The notes below the pieces were generated by a model. It saw only the letters and a list, made by a program, of their open reading frames with translations, searched no databases and had not been told where the DNA came from. Shown one piece after another: positions 27,965 to 35,716 of a stretch of DNA of 51,645 nt (positions are counted from its first letter, which is position 1; each line of letters opens with the position of its first letter). Source of the DNA: an uncultured Eubacteriales bacterium (GTDB taxonomy: Bacteria; Bacillota; Clostridia; Christensenellales; Aristaeellaceae); assembly GCA_902764875.1 (NCBI GenBank), contig CACWXP010000024.1:1-51645 (forward strand), given 5' to 3'. Made by a program: the position numbers and the translations under genes.

Positions 27965-27994
27965 GAAAACCGGGCCAGTCGTCCCGGTTTTCTT
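27965..27994 (+). terminator. Terminator after the DUF4867 gene
   Basis: A perfect 10-bp stem (GAAAACCGGG at 27965-27974 with CCCGGTTTTC at 27983-27992) closes an 8-base loop. The T-rich 3' arm ends in TTTTCTT. Confidence 0.85.
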
Positions 27995-28056
27995 GACGGG
28001 AGTCAGGAGTTGGGATTCAGAGGTTAAGCGCATGGTGTTCACACATCTTTGGTTGC

Positions 28057-28440
28057 TTAAGTGATCAGTTCCAGCTTTTTCAAACGGCTGCGGATGGCCA
28101 CCGCACTGTACAGAGAAATCAGCGTTCCGAGGGCCATGAGCGCATACAGGGGAATTCCCCGTACCGGAAACATCGGCACGATCAGCAGGAACAGGAAACC
28201 CCAGAAGGCGCCGAGCAGCGTGCCGGCAATGCGATTGACGGCATAATGCCGGGTGTCGTTCACATAAGGCTGCATGCAGATGATGGCAGAAATGGCTGCC
28301 TCGGCGGAAATGGTACCTGCGTCATAGCCGCGAAGGTGGTAGAAAACCAAACAAAGAAAGACGGCAATGGATGTTTTGATCACCCGCTGGCCGATATAAG
28401 GCAAATGAATCCTTCTCACCACCTTTCCTGCTTTGTTCAC
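28057..28440 (-). pseudogene. Truncated FUSC/aromatic acid exporter family gene
   Basis: The 127-residue product matches only the N-terminal membrane part of ArAE_1/FUSC family exporters (usually about 300-350 residues). It has four hydrophobic segments, including IKTSIAVFLCLVFY, AAISAIICMQPY and IAGTLLGAFWGFLFLL. It stops directly after RSRLKKLELIT, where family members continue, and no downstream continuation is seen before the DUF4867 gene. The start is unclear: GTG 28440, or a TTG just upstream of PYIGQR that has AGAAGGA nearby. It may be a remnant or a stand-alone half-size protein. It lies just past the tRNA terminator, with no clear promoter of its own. Confidence 0.62.
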
Positions 28441-28471
28441 ACACCTCAGAATCCTGGTTCTTCGGAGTGGT

Positions 28472-28509
28472 AAAAAACGCGGAGGCTTTATTTCTCAAAG
28501 CCTCCGCGT
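28472..28509 (-). terminator. Terminator of the tRNA-Ala gene
   Basis: On the minus strand a perfect 13-bp stem (arm ACGCGGAGGCTTT, 28497-28509 with 28477-28489) closes a 7-base loop and is followed by six T residues. It lies five bases beyond the tRNA 3' end. Confidence 0.93.
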
Positions 28510-28513
28510 CTCG

Positions 28514-28586
28514 TGGAGCATAGGAGATTCGAACTCCTGACCCCAACACTGCCAGTGTTGTGCGCTACCAACTGCGCTAATGCCCC
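28514..28586 (-). tRNA. tRNA-Ala (GGC)
   Basis: On the minus strand the 73 bases fold as a cloverleaf. The acceptor stem GGGGCAT/ATGCTCC contains the G3-U70 pair that defines alanine tRNAs. The D stem is GCGC/GCGC, the anticodon stem is CAACA/TGTTG with loop CTGGCAG (anticodon GGC), and the T arm is AGGAG-TTCGAAT-CTCCT. The discriminator is A73 and CCA is not encoded. It has its own promoter and terminator. Confidence 0.97.
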
Positions 28587-28597
28587 GAACAGCGGAT

Positions 28598-28626
28598 ATA
28601 TTATCACAAGATTTCCGCTTTGTAAA
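28598..28626 (-). promoter_or_regulatory. Promoter of tRNA-Ala
   Basis: On the minus strand a -35 TTTACA (28621-28626) and a -10 TAATAT (28598-28603) are 17 bases apart, ending 11 bases before the tRNA 5' end. Confidence 0.8.
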
Positions 28627-28652
28627 GCACTTTTTTTCGACCGGCCGGTTTT

Positions 28653-29453
28653 TCAGCTGCCGGTGGAGCGGTAAAAGCGCATCGCCTTCTGAAATGCCAG
28701 ATAAATCAGGCCGAAGAAGACGGCCCCGGCCAGGGGGCAGACAAAGGCCGTCCATTCGGGCCAGGCGTAGAGCGGCTTGCCGAGGATATAGGCGGCGGGC
28801 ACATGCAGCACCAGGGCGAAAGGCGCGATGGCTGTGAAGAGAATCCGCAGGGGACGGGGATAGATATCGATGGGATATTCGCAGGCACTGCGGCCGCCGT
28901 AGGACAGGGCGTTCACCAGTTCCACGGACTTCACGCTGTAAATACAGAAGATCGCTTCGATCACGAACAGCGCCAGAATCAGCACGGCACCGAGGAGCAC
29001 CGCTTCCGCCATGGCCAGCACTTTCAACCCTGTCCACTGTACCCGGGCCAGGTTGCACCCGATGATCAGCGATACCGTGCCCACGGCGATGCAGGTGATC
29101 CGCCGGGGATCCACCGCGCTGCAGAGTACCTGGGTCAGTACACCCCGGGGGCGCAGCAGGATGGTATCCAGCTGGCCGGTTCGGATCAGATAAGGGAAAT
29201 TGCCGGTGATGCCCCGGCCGAAGCACTCGGTGAGGTAGAAGGTTACGGACATGATACCGAAGAAAAAGAAAAGATCGCCGGCTTCCCACTGATTTACCCG
29301 GTCAAAACGGTCGATGATGAGGATGACGGCCATCATTTCGCCGCCTTCCATCACCAGCTGGGCCAGGGTCTGGAGGAAAAAGGAGAACGGATATTCCAGC
29401 TGACATTTCATCAGCATCTTCATGGAGCGAAGATAAAGCCTGACTGTTTTCAT
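28653..29453 (-). CDS. ABC-2 type permease (DUF990 family), second subunit
   Basis: This 266-residue membrane protein has about six hydrophobic segments. It resembles the DUF990/ABC2_membrane_6 permeases that pair with a dedicated ATPase. Conserved-looking segments include YLIRTGQLDTILLRPRG near residue 86 and YGGRSACEYPIDIYP near residue 185. It is the last gene of the three-gene exporter operon; its start lies three bases after the stop of the upstream permease. Substrate unknown; related systems are often annotated as daunorubicin-type or multidrug exporters. Confidence 0.85.
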   Translation of the reverse strand: MKTVRLYLRSMKMLMKCQLEYPFSFFLQTLAQLVMEGGEMMAVILIIDRFDRVNQWEAGDLFFFFGIMSVTFYLTECFGRGITGNFPYLIRTGQLDTILLRPRGVLTQVLCSAVDPRRITCIAVGTVSLIIGCNLARVQWTGLKVLAMAEAVLLGAVLILALFVIEAIFCIYSVKSVELVNALSYGGRSACEYPIDIYPRPLRILFTAIAPFALVLHVPAAYILGKPLYAWPEWTAFVCPLAGAVFFGLIYLAFQKAMRFYRSTGS

Positions 29454-29456
29454 TGC

Positions 29457-30248
29457 TCAGCCCCCCTGCAGAACGATTCGCTTCTGATGGCGGTTCCAGA
29501 GCCATACGCCCAGGGCGATCAACACGGCAATCCAGACGGCCTGGATCAGCAGAATACGCCAGGCTTCGCCGACGGGTACATCCCCGGTGTAGAGCCGGAT
29601 CGGGGCATCCAGGAGCTGGGCATAGGGCAGGAGGGTGATGACCTTCTGCCAGCTGTCCGGGAAAAGGGTGAGGGGCAGGATGTTCCCGCTGAGCGTCATC
29701 ATCAGCAGATTCAGCATGGCCTGGATACCGCGGGGATCCAGGGTGCGCATGGTGAAGGCCATGGTGATATTCTCCAGGGCGGAAACGCACAGGAGCCCCA
29801 GCATCAGCGCCAGCAGGCTGAGCAGCAGCGCCGGCAGGGAGGCTGGCAGCGAGATGCCCCAGCCCTCCGGCAGGAGAGACGCGAAAAGGAGCATCGGGAC
29901 CGCGCGCATGAGGCTGCCGGTGATCTTCTGGGCCATGATGCGGGCATAATAAAAGCCATAAAGGTTCAGAGGACGGCAGAGATCGTAGGCGATACTGCCG
30001 GAGCGAATTTTATCCAGGAGATCCGGGTCGCTGGCCAGGAGCATCCGGAAGAAGGCCTGCTGGAGCCAGACATAGGTGACCACATGCTGCAGGGGAAGGG
30101 TTTGGGGCTTGCCGGCATAGAGGGCCCGGTACAGCGCAATCAGGATCAGACCGAACACGACCTGGCAGATGATGCCGCCGAGCATGGCGCCGCGGTACTG
30201 CAGCTCCATTTTCCGGCGCAGGCGGAAGGCGGAAAGATAGCTTCTCAT
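29457..30248 (-). CDS. ABC-2 type permease (DUF990 family), first subunit
   Basis: This 263-residue, six-segment membrane protein is a partner and probable paralogue of the following permease. Both have the N-terminal short basic stretch followed by LQ-rich helices, and here the segment KIRSGSIAYDLCRPLNLYG occupies the position of RTGQLDTILLRPRG in the partner. Its ATG overlaps the stop of the ATPase gene by four bases (ATGA), so the genes are translationally coupled. The two permeases are expected to form a heterodimeric channel. Confidence 0.85.
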   Translation of the reverse strand: MRSYLSAFRLRRKMELQYRGAMLGGIICQVVFGLILIALYRALYAGKPQTLPLQHVVTYVWLQQAFFRMLLASDPDLLDKIRSGSIAYDLCRPLNLYGFYYARIMAQKITGSLMRAVPMLLFASLLPEGWGISLPASLPALLLSLLALMLGLLCVSALENITMAFTMRTLDPRGIQAMLNLLMMTLSGNILPLTLFPDSWQKVITLLPYAQLLDAPIRLYTGDVPVGEAWRILLIQAVWIAVLIALGVWLWNRHQKRIVLQGG

Positions 30249-31210
30249 AGATCCATCTCCCGGTACATGGCCGCGATCAGAACATCAATATTCTGCGGCT
30301 GAATCGTCATTTCCCGGATGGTTCCGGCCTGCTGCAGCTTTTCGAGGATCTCCGGCGTCGGGATTTGGCCGGGTGCGTAAACGACCTTCACCAGATCGCC
30401 CTCCCGGGAGAGGGATGCCTCTTCCGGCAGGGCCGGCATGGTTTCGGGATCCTCAAAACGCACCGTCACCGTACGGGATGTATCATATTTTTCAAGAAGG
30501 GCGGGGAGATCTCCGTCGTAGAGCTTCTGACCGTGGCCGAGAACCATGACCCGGGAACAGAGGGCGGCGATATCTTCCATATCATGGGTGGTCAGGAGGA
30601 TGGTGGTTCCGTGTTCCCGGTTTTCCCAGCGGAGGAAATCCCGCAGGGCCAGCTTGCTGACCGCGTCGAGACCGATGGTCGGCTCGTCGAGGAAGAGCAG
30701 GCCGGGCCGGTGCAGCAGCGATCCGCAGAGCTCTGCACGCATCCGCTGGCCGAGGCTGAGCTGGCGCAGGGGTGTGCGGAGAAGATTTTCCAGCTGCAGC
30801 GCTTCCGTCAGTTCCTTCAGCCTTTGACGGTAATCCGCATCCGGAATCCGGTAGATTTCCTTCAGCAGGCCGTAACTGTCGAGAATCGGCACGTCCCACC
30901 AAAGCTGCATCCTCTGGCCGAAAACAACGCCGATGTTTCGCACATGCTCCCGGCGCGACTCCCAGGGGATGCGTCCGTCCACCGACACGTTTCCGCTGTC
31001 GGGCGTCAGGATGCCGGAAAGAATCTTGACCGTGGTCGATTTTCCGGCGCCGTTGGGGCCGATGTAGCCGACCAGTTCCCCCTTTTCAATTACGAAGGAA
31101 AGATCCCGCAGGGCAAAAACCGTTTCCTTTTCCCGCAGCAGCCGGCCTGTTTCCCGCTTTTTCCGGATGATAAAGGTCTTCTGCAGATGATCCACATGAA
31201 TATAGCTCAT
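30245..31210 (-). CDS. ABC transporter ATP-binding protein of the DUF990-type exporter
   Basis: This 321-residue ATPase shows Walker A GPNGAGKST (51-59), a signature-like LSLGQ (151-155) and Walker B LLFLDEP (171-177), followed by the His-loop strand ILLTTHDMED. The long N-terminal stretch before the first strand (KKRETGRLLREKETVFALRDLSF) and the QRMQLWWDVPILDSYGLLKEIY segment are typical of the COG4586 subgroup that serves DUF990 permeases. GGAGGAAC precedes the ATG. It opens the operon and has a good promoter upstream. Confidence 0.92.
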   Translation of the reverse strand: MSYIHVDHLQKTFIIRKKRETGRLLREKETVFALRDLSFVIEKGELVGYIGPNGAGKSTTVKILSGILTPDSGNVSVDGRIPWESRREHVRNIGVVFGQRMQLWWDVPILDSYGLLKEIYRIPDADYRQRLKELTEALQLENLLRTPLRQLSLGQRMRAELCGSLLHRPGLLFLDEPTIGLDAVSKLALRDFLRWENREHGTTILLTTHDMEDIAALCSRVMVLGHGQKLYDGDLPALLEKYDTSRTVTVRFEDPETMPALPEEASLSREGDLVKVVYAPGQIPTPEILEKLQQAGTIREMTIQPQNIDVLIAAMYREMDL

Positions 31211-31239
31211 GGTTTGTTCCTCCGTTTGATGCGGGAACC

Positions 31240-31268
31240 ATTGTAAAGTTTTCCGGGCGTTCCGTCAA
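31240..31268 (-). promoter_or_regulatory. Promoter of the ABC-2 exporter operon
   Basis: On the minus strand a -35 TTGACG (31263-31268) and a -10 TACAAT (31240-31245) are exactly 17 bases apart, followed by a short leader to the ATPase start. Confidence 0.75.
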
Positions 31269-31307
31269 TCATTTCGGCGGAATTTGCCGCCGCTTTGCAG
31301 AATCTGT

Positions 31308-31336
31308 TTGTCTGCGGAGGCAAAACATGCTATGAT
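31308..31336 (+). promoter_or_regulatory. Promoter of the alpha/beta-hydrolase lipoprotein gene
   Basis: TTGTCT (31308-31313) and TATGAT (31331-31336) are 17 bases apart. The leader to the ATG is about 90 bases. Confidence 0.6.
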
Positions 31337-31433
31337 TTTTAAAATTTCACCTGCGTCTGGTGCTGCTCATGAGGCTGCGTCATACTGTATACTGACGGTG
31401 AAAATAGGAACGATCGAAGGAGGTATTCGGACC

Positions 31434-32789
31434 ATGAGGAGAATTCTTGCGGTGATCCTGGCGGCGGTGATGCTGCTTGCTGCCTGCGGCATCGCCGGGG
31501 CGGAGAAGGAAACAAGGAAAATGGAGACGGCCCCGGACGCGGATGCGTTTATCGAGGCTTTCCTGGGAGAAAACCCGGAAGAGATGGACGGCATGTGGGC
31601 TTTTTCGCCGCAGATGGAGGCGGCACTGAATCAGTATGGCGGGATCGGCGGCCTGGCGAAACAGTTTGCACCGCTGGGGAAACCGGAAAAGATCGACCCG
31701 GCATATGAAGGGGAGATTCAGGGGCACAAAGCCTTCTACGTTCCCGTCGTTTTCAGCGCTATGTCCTCGGATCTGATCCTGGTCGTTGCGGACGGCGCGA
31801 TCGCGGGGCTTTCCACCGGAGCCTACAGCGGCGGAGAAAAAGAGGAAATTGCCGAAAGCGAGCTTTTTGACAGCATTGAACTGGCGCTTGAGGTTGATTC
31901 CCTTGGCGAACTTCCCGGCATTCTGACCGTTCCGAAGGGGGAAGGCCCCTTTCCGGCGGTGGTGCTGATCCACGGGTCCGGGTCCAGCGACAAGGATGAA
32001 ACGGTCGGAAGCCTGAAACCCTTTAAGGATCTGGCGGAAGGACTGGCGACACGGGGGATTGCGGTGTACCGGTTCGACAAGCGCAGCTATGTGTTCGGAC
32101 TGATGATTGCGGCCGACAAACATTTCACGCTGGAAAACGAATCCATTGAGGACGCGGTGAACGCCGTGCAGATGCTGGCGGCGCAGGAAAAGATCGACCC
32201 GGAGAGAATTTTTGTGCTGGGCCATAGCCTCGGCGGAAACGCGATTCCCGCGATTGCCCGGGAACTGGAGAAGAAGCCCGCGGGCGCCTGCGGATTCATC
32301 ATGCTGGCGGCTTCTCCGAGACCGCTGGACAAACTGATGCGGGAACAATATGAATTCCTGTATTCCCTGATGCCGGAGATTACGGAAGAACAGCAGGCGG
32401 AAAAGGATCAGACATTCGCGGAACTGGACAGGCTGGAAAACCTGGACGCGCTGGCAGAAGACGACGCGGTGCTCGGCGTATGGTCCGCCTACTGGAAATG
32501 GCTGGCAGCATACGACATCCTTACGGCGGCGGAGGAGATCCGGCAGCCCGTGCTGCTGCTGCAGGGCGAAGAAGACTACCAGGTTACGATGGAAGACTAT
32601 GCGATCTGGAAAGAGAAACTCGGGGGAAAAGAGAACTGGACGATGATCTCCTATCCGGGACTGACTCACTGCTTCGTTCCCGGAAAGAAAGCGGAGGGCG
32701 GCGCAGTTTACACCCACGAAGAAAACGTGAGTGACGACGTGATTCAGGACATTGCCGACTTCATCGGGCAGACGGAAGCCGGACGCTGA
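31434..32789 (+). CDS. Exported alpha/beta-hydrolase lipoprotein with DUF3887-like N-terminus
   Basis: This 451-residue protein begins with a signal ending in a lipobox, LAAC with Cys18, so it should be tethered outside the membrane. Residues about 35-125 resemble the DUF3887 domain that often precedes such hydrolases. The alpha/beta-hydrolase domain shows the oxyanion segment HGSGSSDKDE (180-189), the nucleophile Ser265 in GHSLGG, a probable Asp381 in QGEEDYQV and His412 in LTHCF, so the triad looks complete. It could be an esterase or peptidase-like hydrolase acting on envelope or dietary substrates; the substrate is unknown. The frame is open upstream, but ATG 31434 has AAGGAGG (31417-31423) ten bases before it. 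Confidence 0.88.
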   Translation: MRRILAVILAAVMLLAACGIAGAEKETRKMETAPDADAFIEAFLGENPEEMDGMWAFSPQMEAALNQYGGIGGLAKQFAPLGKPEKIDPAYEGEIQGHKAFYVPVVFSAMSSDLILVVADGAIAGLSTGAYSGGEKEEIAESELFDSIELALEVDSLGELPGILTVPKGEGPFPAVVLIHGSGSSDKDETVGSLKPFKDLAEGLATRGIAVYRFDKRSYVFGLMIAADKHFTLENESIEDAVNAVQMLAAQEKIDPERIFVLGHSLGGNAIPAIARELEKKPAGACGFIMLAASPRPLDKLMREQYEFLYSLMPEITEEQQAEKDQTFAELDRLENLDALAEDDAVLGVWSAYWKWLAAYDILTAAEEIRQPVLLLQGEEDYQVTMEDYAIWKEKLGGKENWTMISYPGLTHCFVPGKKAEGGAVYTHEENVSDDVIQDIADFIGQTEAGR

Positions 32790-32802
32790 GCCGGAACAAA
32801 AA

Positions 32803-32834
32803 CGCCCGGCCGGGAAGTGTGACCCGGCCGGGCG
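32803..32834 (-). terminator. Terminator of the ABCG-like operon, possibly bidirectional
   Basis: A 12-bp GC-rich stem (32803-32814 with 32823-32834, arm CGCCCGGCCGGG) closes an 8-base loop. On the minus strand five T residues follow. On the plus strand no T tract follows, so it serves the minus-strand genes best. Confidence 0.85.
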
Positions 32835-32847
32835 AACTGCATTTATG

Positions 32848-34062
32848 CTACCGTTTATCCTTGTCGATCAGCTCCAGCATGAGAGTGGCCAGCGCCGCAA
32901 AGACGGCGATGAACACTCCCAGCATCACCCAGTTGCGGATGATGTTTTTCGGGGTACACTCATACTCAGGCTTGTGGGCAGCTTCGGCTGTTTTGCGCTG
33001 GACGAAGTTTTTGACATTTTCTTCACCGATGATGTCCAGCACATCGCCCACGGTGGTTTTCAGGGAGATGACTTTATCCCTGTGTTCGTTCAGATATTCA
33101 CTGTTCTTCAAAATCTCCACTACCTGGCCGACGGTGACGGGATTGGTGAGGGCTTCATCGGCGTTTTCACTCTTTTCCAGCCCCAGGGCGGCTTCGGCAT
33201 CGCCGACGGTGATGGTGCCGAGAACGACCCGGTCCTTAAACTTTTCGATCCCGGGGCTGTCCAGCTTTTCCATCAGTTCCGCCACGGTGAAATCACCGCC
33301 GATGGTGCTGGACTTCATGCCGGAGACAGTGTTCCAGACGGTGGTCATGGGCAGCTCGTTATAACCGCTTTGGGAAGCCAGGGCCCGGATGCCGTAATTG
33401 GAGATGGTGAAATTTGAAAGGGGACGGCTCCACTCGGGCAGGGGAATGATTCCGCCGGAGAAAACGAGCTGGAAGATCAGGATGAAGGGCATGAGTGTCA
33501 TGGCACTGGTGGTGGTGCGGGAGATGCTGGAGAGGAAAAGACTCATCATATCCGCCGCGTAGGTGATCAGGAACATCGTGACGCCGAGATCACAGATCAT
33601 CCAGGGGGTGATGATGCCGGAACCGTAATTCCTCGGGATCGGCACCGACAGCTGGCGCATGACGAACATGGTGAGGACGGTCTGGGCTGCGCAGAGCAGG
33701 AACTGGTAGATCATATGGGCCTCCATATAGGCGGAAATATGCATACCGGAGCGGTGCTCGCGCTTGATGATGGCCCGTTCGCGGCAGACCGTCTGGATCG
33801 AATTGAAACAGCCGTTCCAGATGCCCACGCAGGCGAGGGCGAAGGCTCCGATGAGGCTGCCTTCCATATTGACGAAGAATTTTTTGCGGATCACCATGGC
33901 CACGAGGCCGGCGATGATTGCCGCCATGGGCAGGACCTTCCAGTCGTTCTCATTGATGAAGAAACGGAACTGCTTGCCCAGATAGATCCAAACCTGGCTT
34001 GTGCGCCCTGTATGGTGGACTTTGCGGGCTTTTTTGGTTTCAACCGTATTGACTTCAGACAT
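32848..34062 (-). CDS. ABCG-like ABC-2 permease with periplasm-side insert
   Basis: This 404-residue membrane protein resembles the permease half of ABCG (White-type) exporters. It has a first membrane segment near 48-65, a cluster of four to five in the middle (about 70-240), a soluble insert of about 120 residues (roughly 250-370, rich in charged residues and containing the near-repeats TVAELMEKL, TVGDAEAAL, TVGQVVEIL and TVGDVLDII), and a final membrane segment. The ORF opens at 34077, but the GGAGGTG ribosome binding site lies inside that stretch, so ATG 34062 is preferred. It overlaps the upstream ATPase by eight bases. Cargo unknown. Confidence 0.82.
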   Translation of the reverse strand: MSEVNTVETKKARKVHHTGRTSQVWIYLGKQFRFFINENDWKVLPMAAIIAGLVAMVIRKKFFVNMEGSLIGAFALACVGIWNGCFNSIQTVCRERAIIKREHRSGMHISAYMEAHMIYQFLLCAAQTVLTMFVMRQLSVPIPRNYGSGIITPWMICDLGVTMFLITYAADMMSLFLSSISRTTTSAMTLMPFILIFQLVFSGGIIPLPEWSRPLSNFTISNYGIRALASQSGYNELPMTTVWNTVSGMKSSTIGGDFTVAELMEKLDSPGIEKFKDRVVLGTITVGDAEAALGLEKSENADEALTNPVTVGQVVEILKNSEYLNEHRDKVISLKTTVGDVLDIIGEENVKNFVQRKTAEAAHKPEYECTPKNIIRNWVMLGVFIAVFAALATLMLELIDKDKR

Positions 34063-35437
34063 GCTGCACCTCCGCATTCATGTTACCCGCCTTTTCGGCA
34101 TACTTCATAATGAACTCGTCGGCACGGCCTTCGCCGCCTTCTTCCTCGCGGTTGACGGCCTTGACGATTTCCTCCATCGAGTCCTTGCCGAAGAAAGCCC
34201 TGGCCTCGTCGATCGGGCCGAACCAGGCGAGCCGGCCGGTCCGGTTGGCATCCTTGGCCAGAACGATGACATCATCAAAGAGATCAATCACCCGGTCGGG
34301 CGTGTGGGTGATGACGATAATGATCTTTCCCTGATCCGCGATCTGGCGCAGCTGGAGGAACAGTTCCCGGGCCATGACGCCGTCCAGGCCGCTGTCCGGC
34401 TCGTCGAGGATGAAGAGCGACGGATTGGACAGAAACTCCATGGCGATGGAAAGGCGCTTGCGCTGGCCGCCGGAAAGCTTGACCACCAGGTTGTTCTTCA
34501 CCGGGGTGAGGCCGAAGATTTCCATGACCTCTTCCACACGGGCCTCGCGTTCAGCATGGGTGAAATCCGACGGCAGGCGCAGCGTGGCGGCGTCCATCAG
34601 GGTACGGTAGACACTGTCGGAACCGCGCATCAGATCCTGCTGGGGGACGAAACCGATGTCGTACATCATGTCCTTATATTCTTTGTACATATTCCGGCCG
34701 TTGAGGATGACTTCCGCCTTGGCCTTTTCATAGCCGTTGACGGCATTCAGGTAGGTCGTTTTTCCGGCGCCGGAACCACCCAGCAGCAGCACCATGTGGC
34801 CCGGCTGGATATACATATGAATATCCCGAAGAAGGTATTTCGTCTTAAAAAAATCGCGGGCGGTGCGTTCTTCGAGGTTGACGGTGAGACCCTGATCCAT
34901 GACTTCCGCCTTTGAGCCGGAGAAGAAATTGGCGGCGGAATTCTTCAATTCAGACGCCTTCCAGAGGGGCTGGTATTCCTTAAACCAGCCCCAGATGATG
35001 GCCGGGATCCATTCGAACAGGACCCACAGGATGATCCAGGGCTTTTTCCGGTTGAAAACCTCGGTGAGGCCCATGTATACCCGGATCTGATAGACGAGCA
35101 GCAGGAGGAAAAGAAATATGCCGGCGATATCGAGAATGCTTGATACCGTACTGCCGGAATTGGAAACAAAAAGGCCGGCGATATTCACGAGAGATGTGAG
35201 GACGGAAAGGAAGCCCATGATACGGCCTTCCTTTTCCATGCCTGCGGCTTCACCGAGACGGACATTCCGGACATAGGGGATGAGGACGTGCCACGGGGTG
35301 AGACCGCACTTTCTGAAGACACCCCACAGGCCGAAAAGCGTGAGAACAGCCGGAATCAGATAGTACCATTGGTCATTGATTCCGACATTCAAAAAGATGT
35401 AGGACAGGACATTGAGCAAAACCATGATTACGGACAT
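34055..35437 (-). CDS. ABCG-like ATPase with N-terminal DUF5684-like membrane domain
   Basis: This 460-residue protein joins two parts. Residues about 1-155 form a membrane domain with four to five segments; the motif GVFRKCGLTPWHVLIPYVRN (about 39-58) recalls DUF5684. Residues about 185-440 form an ATPase of the ABCG type: Walker A GGSGAGKTT (220-228), signature LSGGQRKRL (321-329), Walker B LFILDEP (341-347), followed directly by DSGLD. The frame is open to 35593, but ATG 35437 has GAGGAG eight bases upstream. The permease gene follows with an 8-base overlap, so the pair forms one exporter. The fused domain may recruit or sense cargo; that is inference. Confidence 0.82.
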   Translation of the reverse strand: MSVIMVLLNVLSYIFLNVGINDQWYYLIPAVLTLFGLWGVFRKCGLTPWHVLIPYVRNVRLGEAAGMEKEGRIMGFLSVLTSLVNIAGLFVSNSGSTVSSILDIAGIFLFLLLLVYQIRVYMGLTEVFNRKKPWIILWVLFEWIPAIIWGWFKEYQPLWKASELKNSAANFFSGSKAEVMDQGLTVNLEERTARDFFKTKYLLRDIHMYIQPGHMVLLLGGSGAGKTTYLNAVNGYEKAKAEVILNGRNMYKEYKDMMYDIGFVPQQDLMRGSDSVYRTLMDAATLRLPSDFTHAEREARVEEVMEIFGLTPVKNNLVVKLSGGQRKRLSIAMEFLSNPSLFILDEPDSGLDGVMARELFLQLRQIADQGKIIIVITHTPDRVIDLFDDVIVLAKDANRTGRLAWFGPIDEARAFFGKDSMEEIVKAVNREEEGGEGRADEFIMKYAEKAGNMNAEVQHV

Positions 35438-35486
35438 CCGGGTATCTCCTCTCAACAGATGTATCAGCCTGCGGCCGACTCCATTC

Positions 35487-35514
35487 ATGATATCACAGAA
35501 ACAGCGGCAGACAA
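35487..35514 (-). promoter_or_regulatory. Promoter of the ABCG-like exporter operon
   Basis: On the minus strand a -35 TTGTCT (35509-35514) and a -10 TATCAT (35487-35492) are 16 bases apart, with an extended -10 TG one base upstream. Confidence 0.6.
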
Positions 35515-35716
35515 CCCCCAAACAGACATATTTTACAGATTTCATCGCCAGACGGGGGAAAGTTGAAAAGAGATTTCCGTACAACAGGGTCACACGGGCA
35601 AGGAGAACAAGAAAAAAACAGTAACAAACAGCCCGCCGACACCGTTTTCATGATATACATATTAATAGTGGAAGTTTCACCTTTTTGTGCCGACACAAAC
35701 TGAGGAGAGAAAGAAA

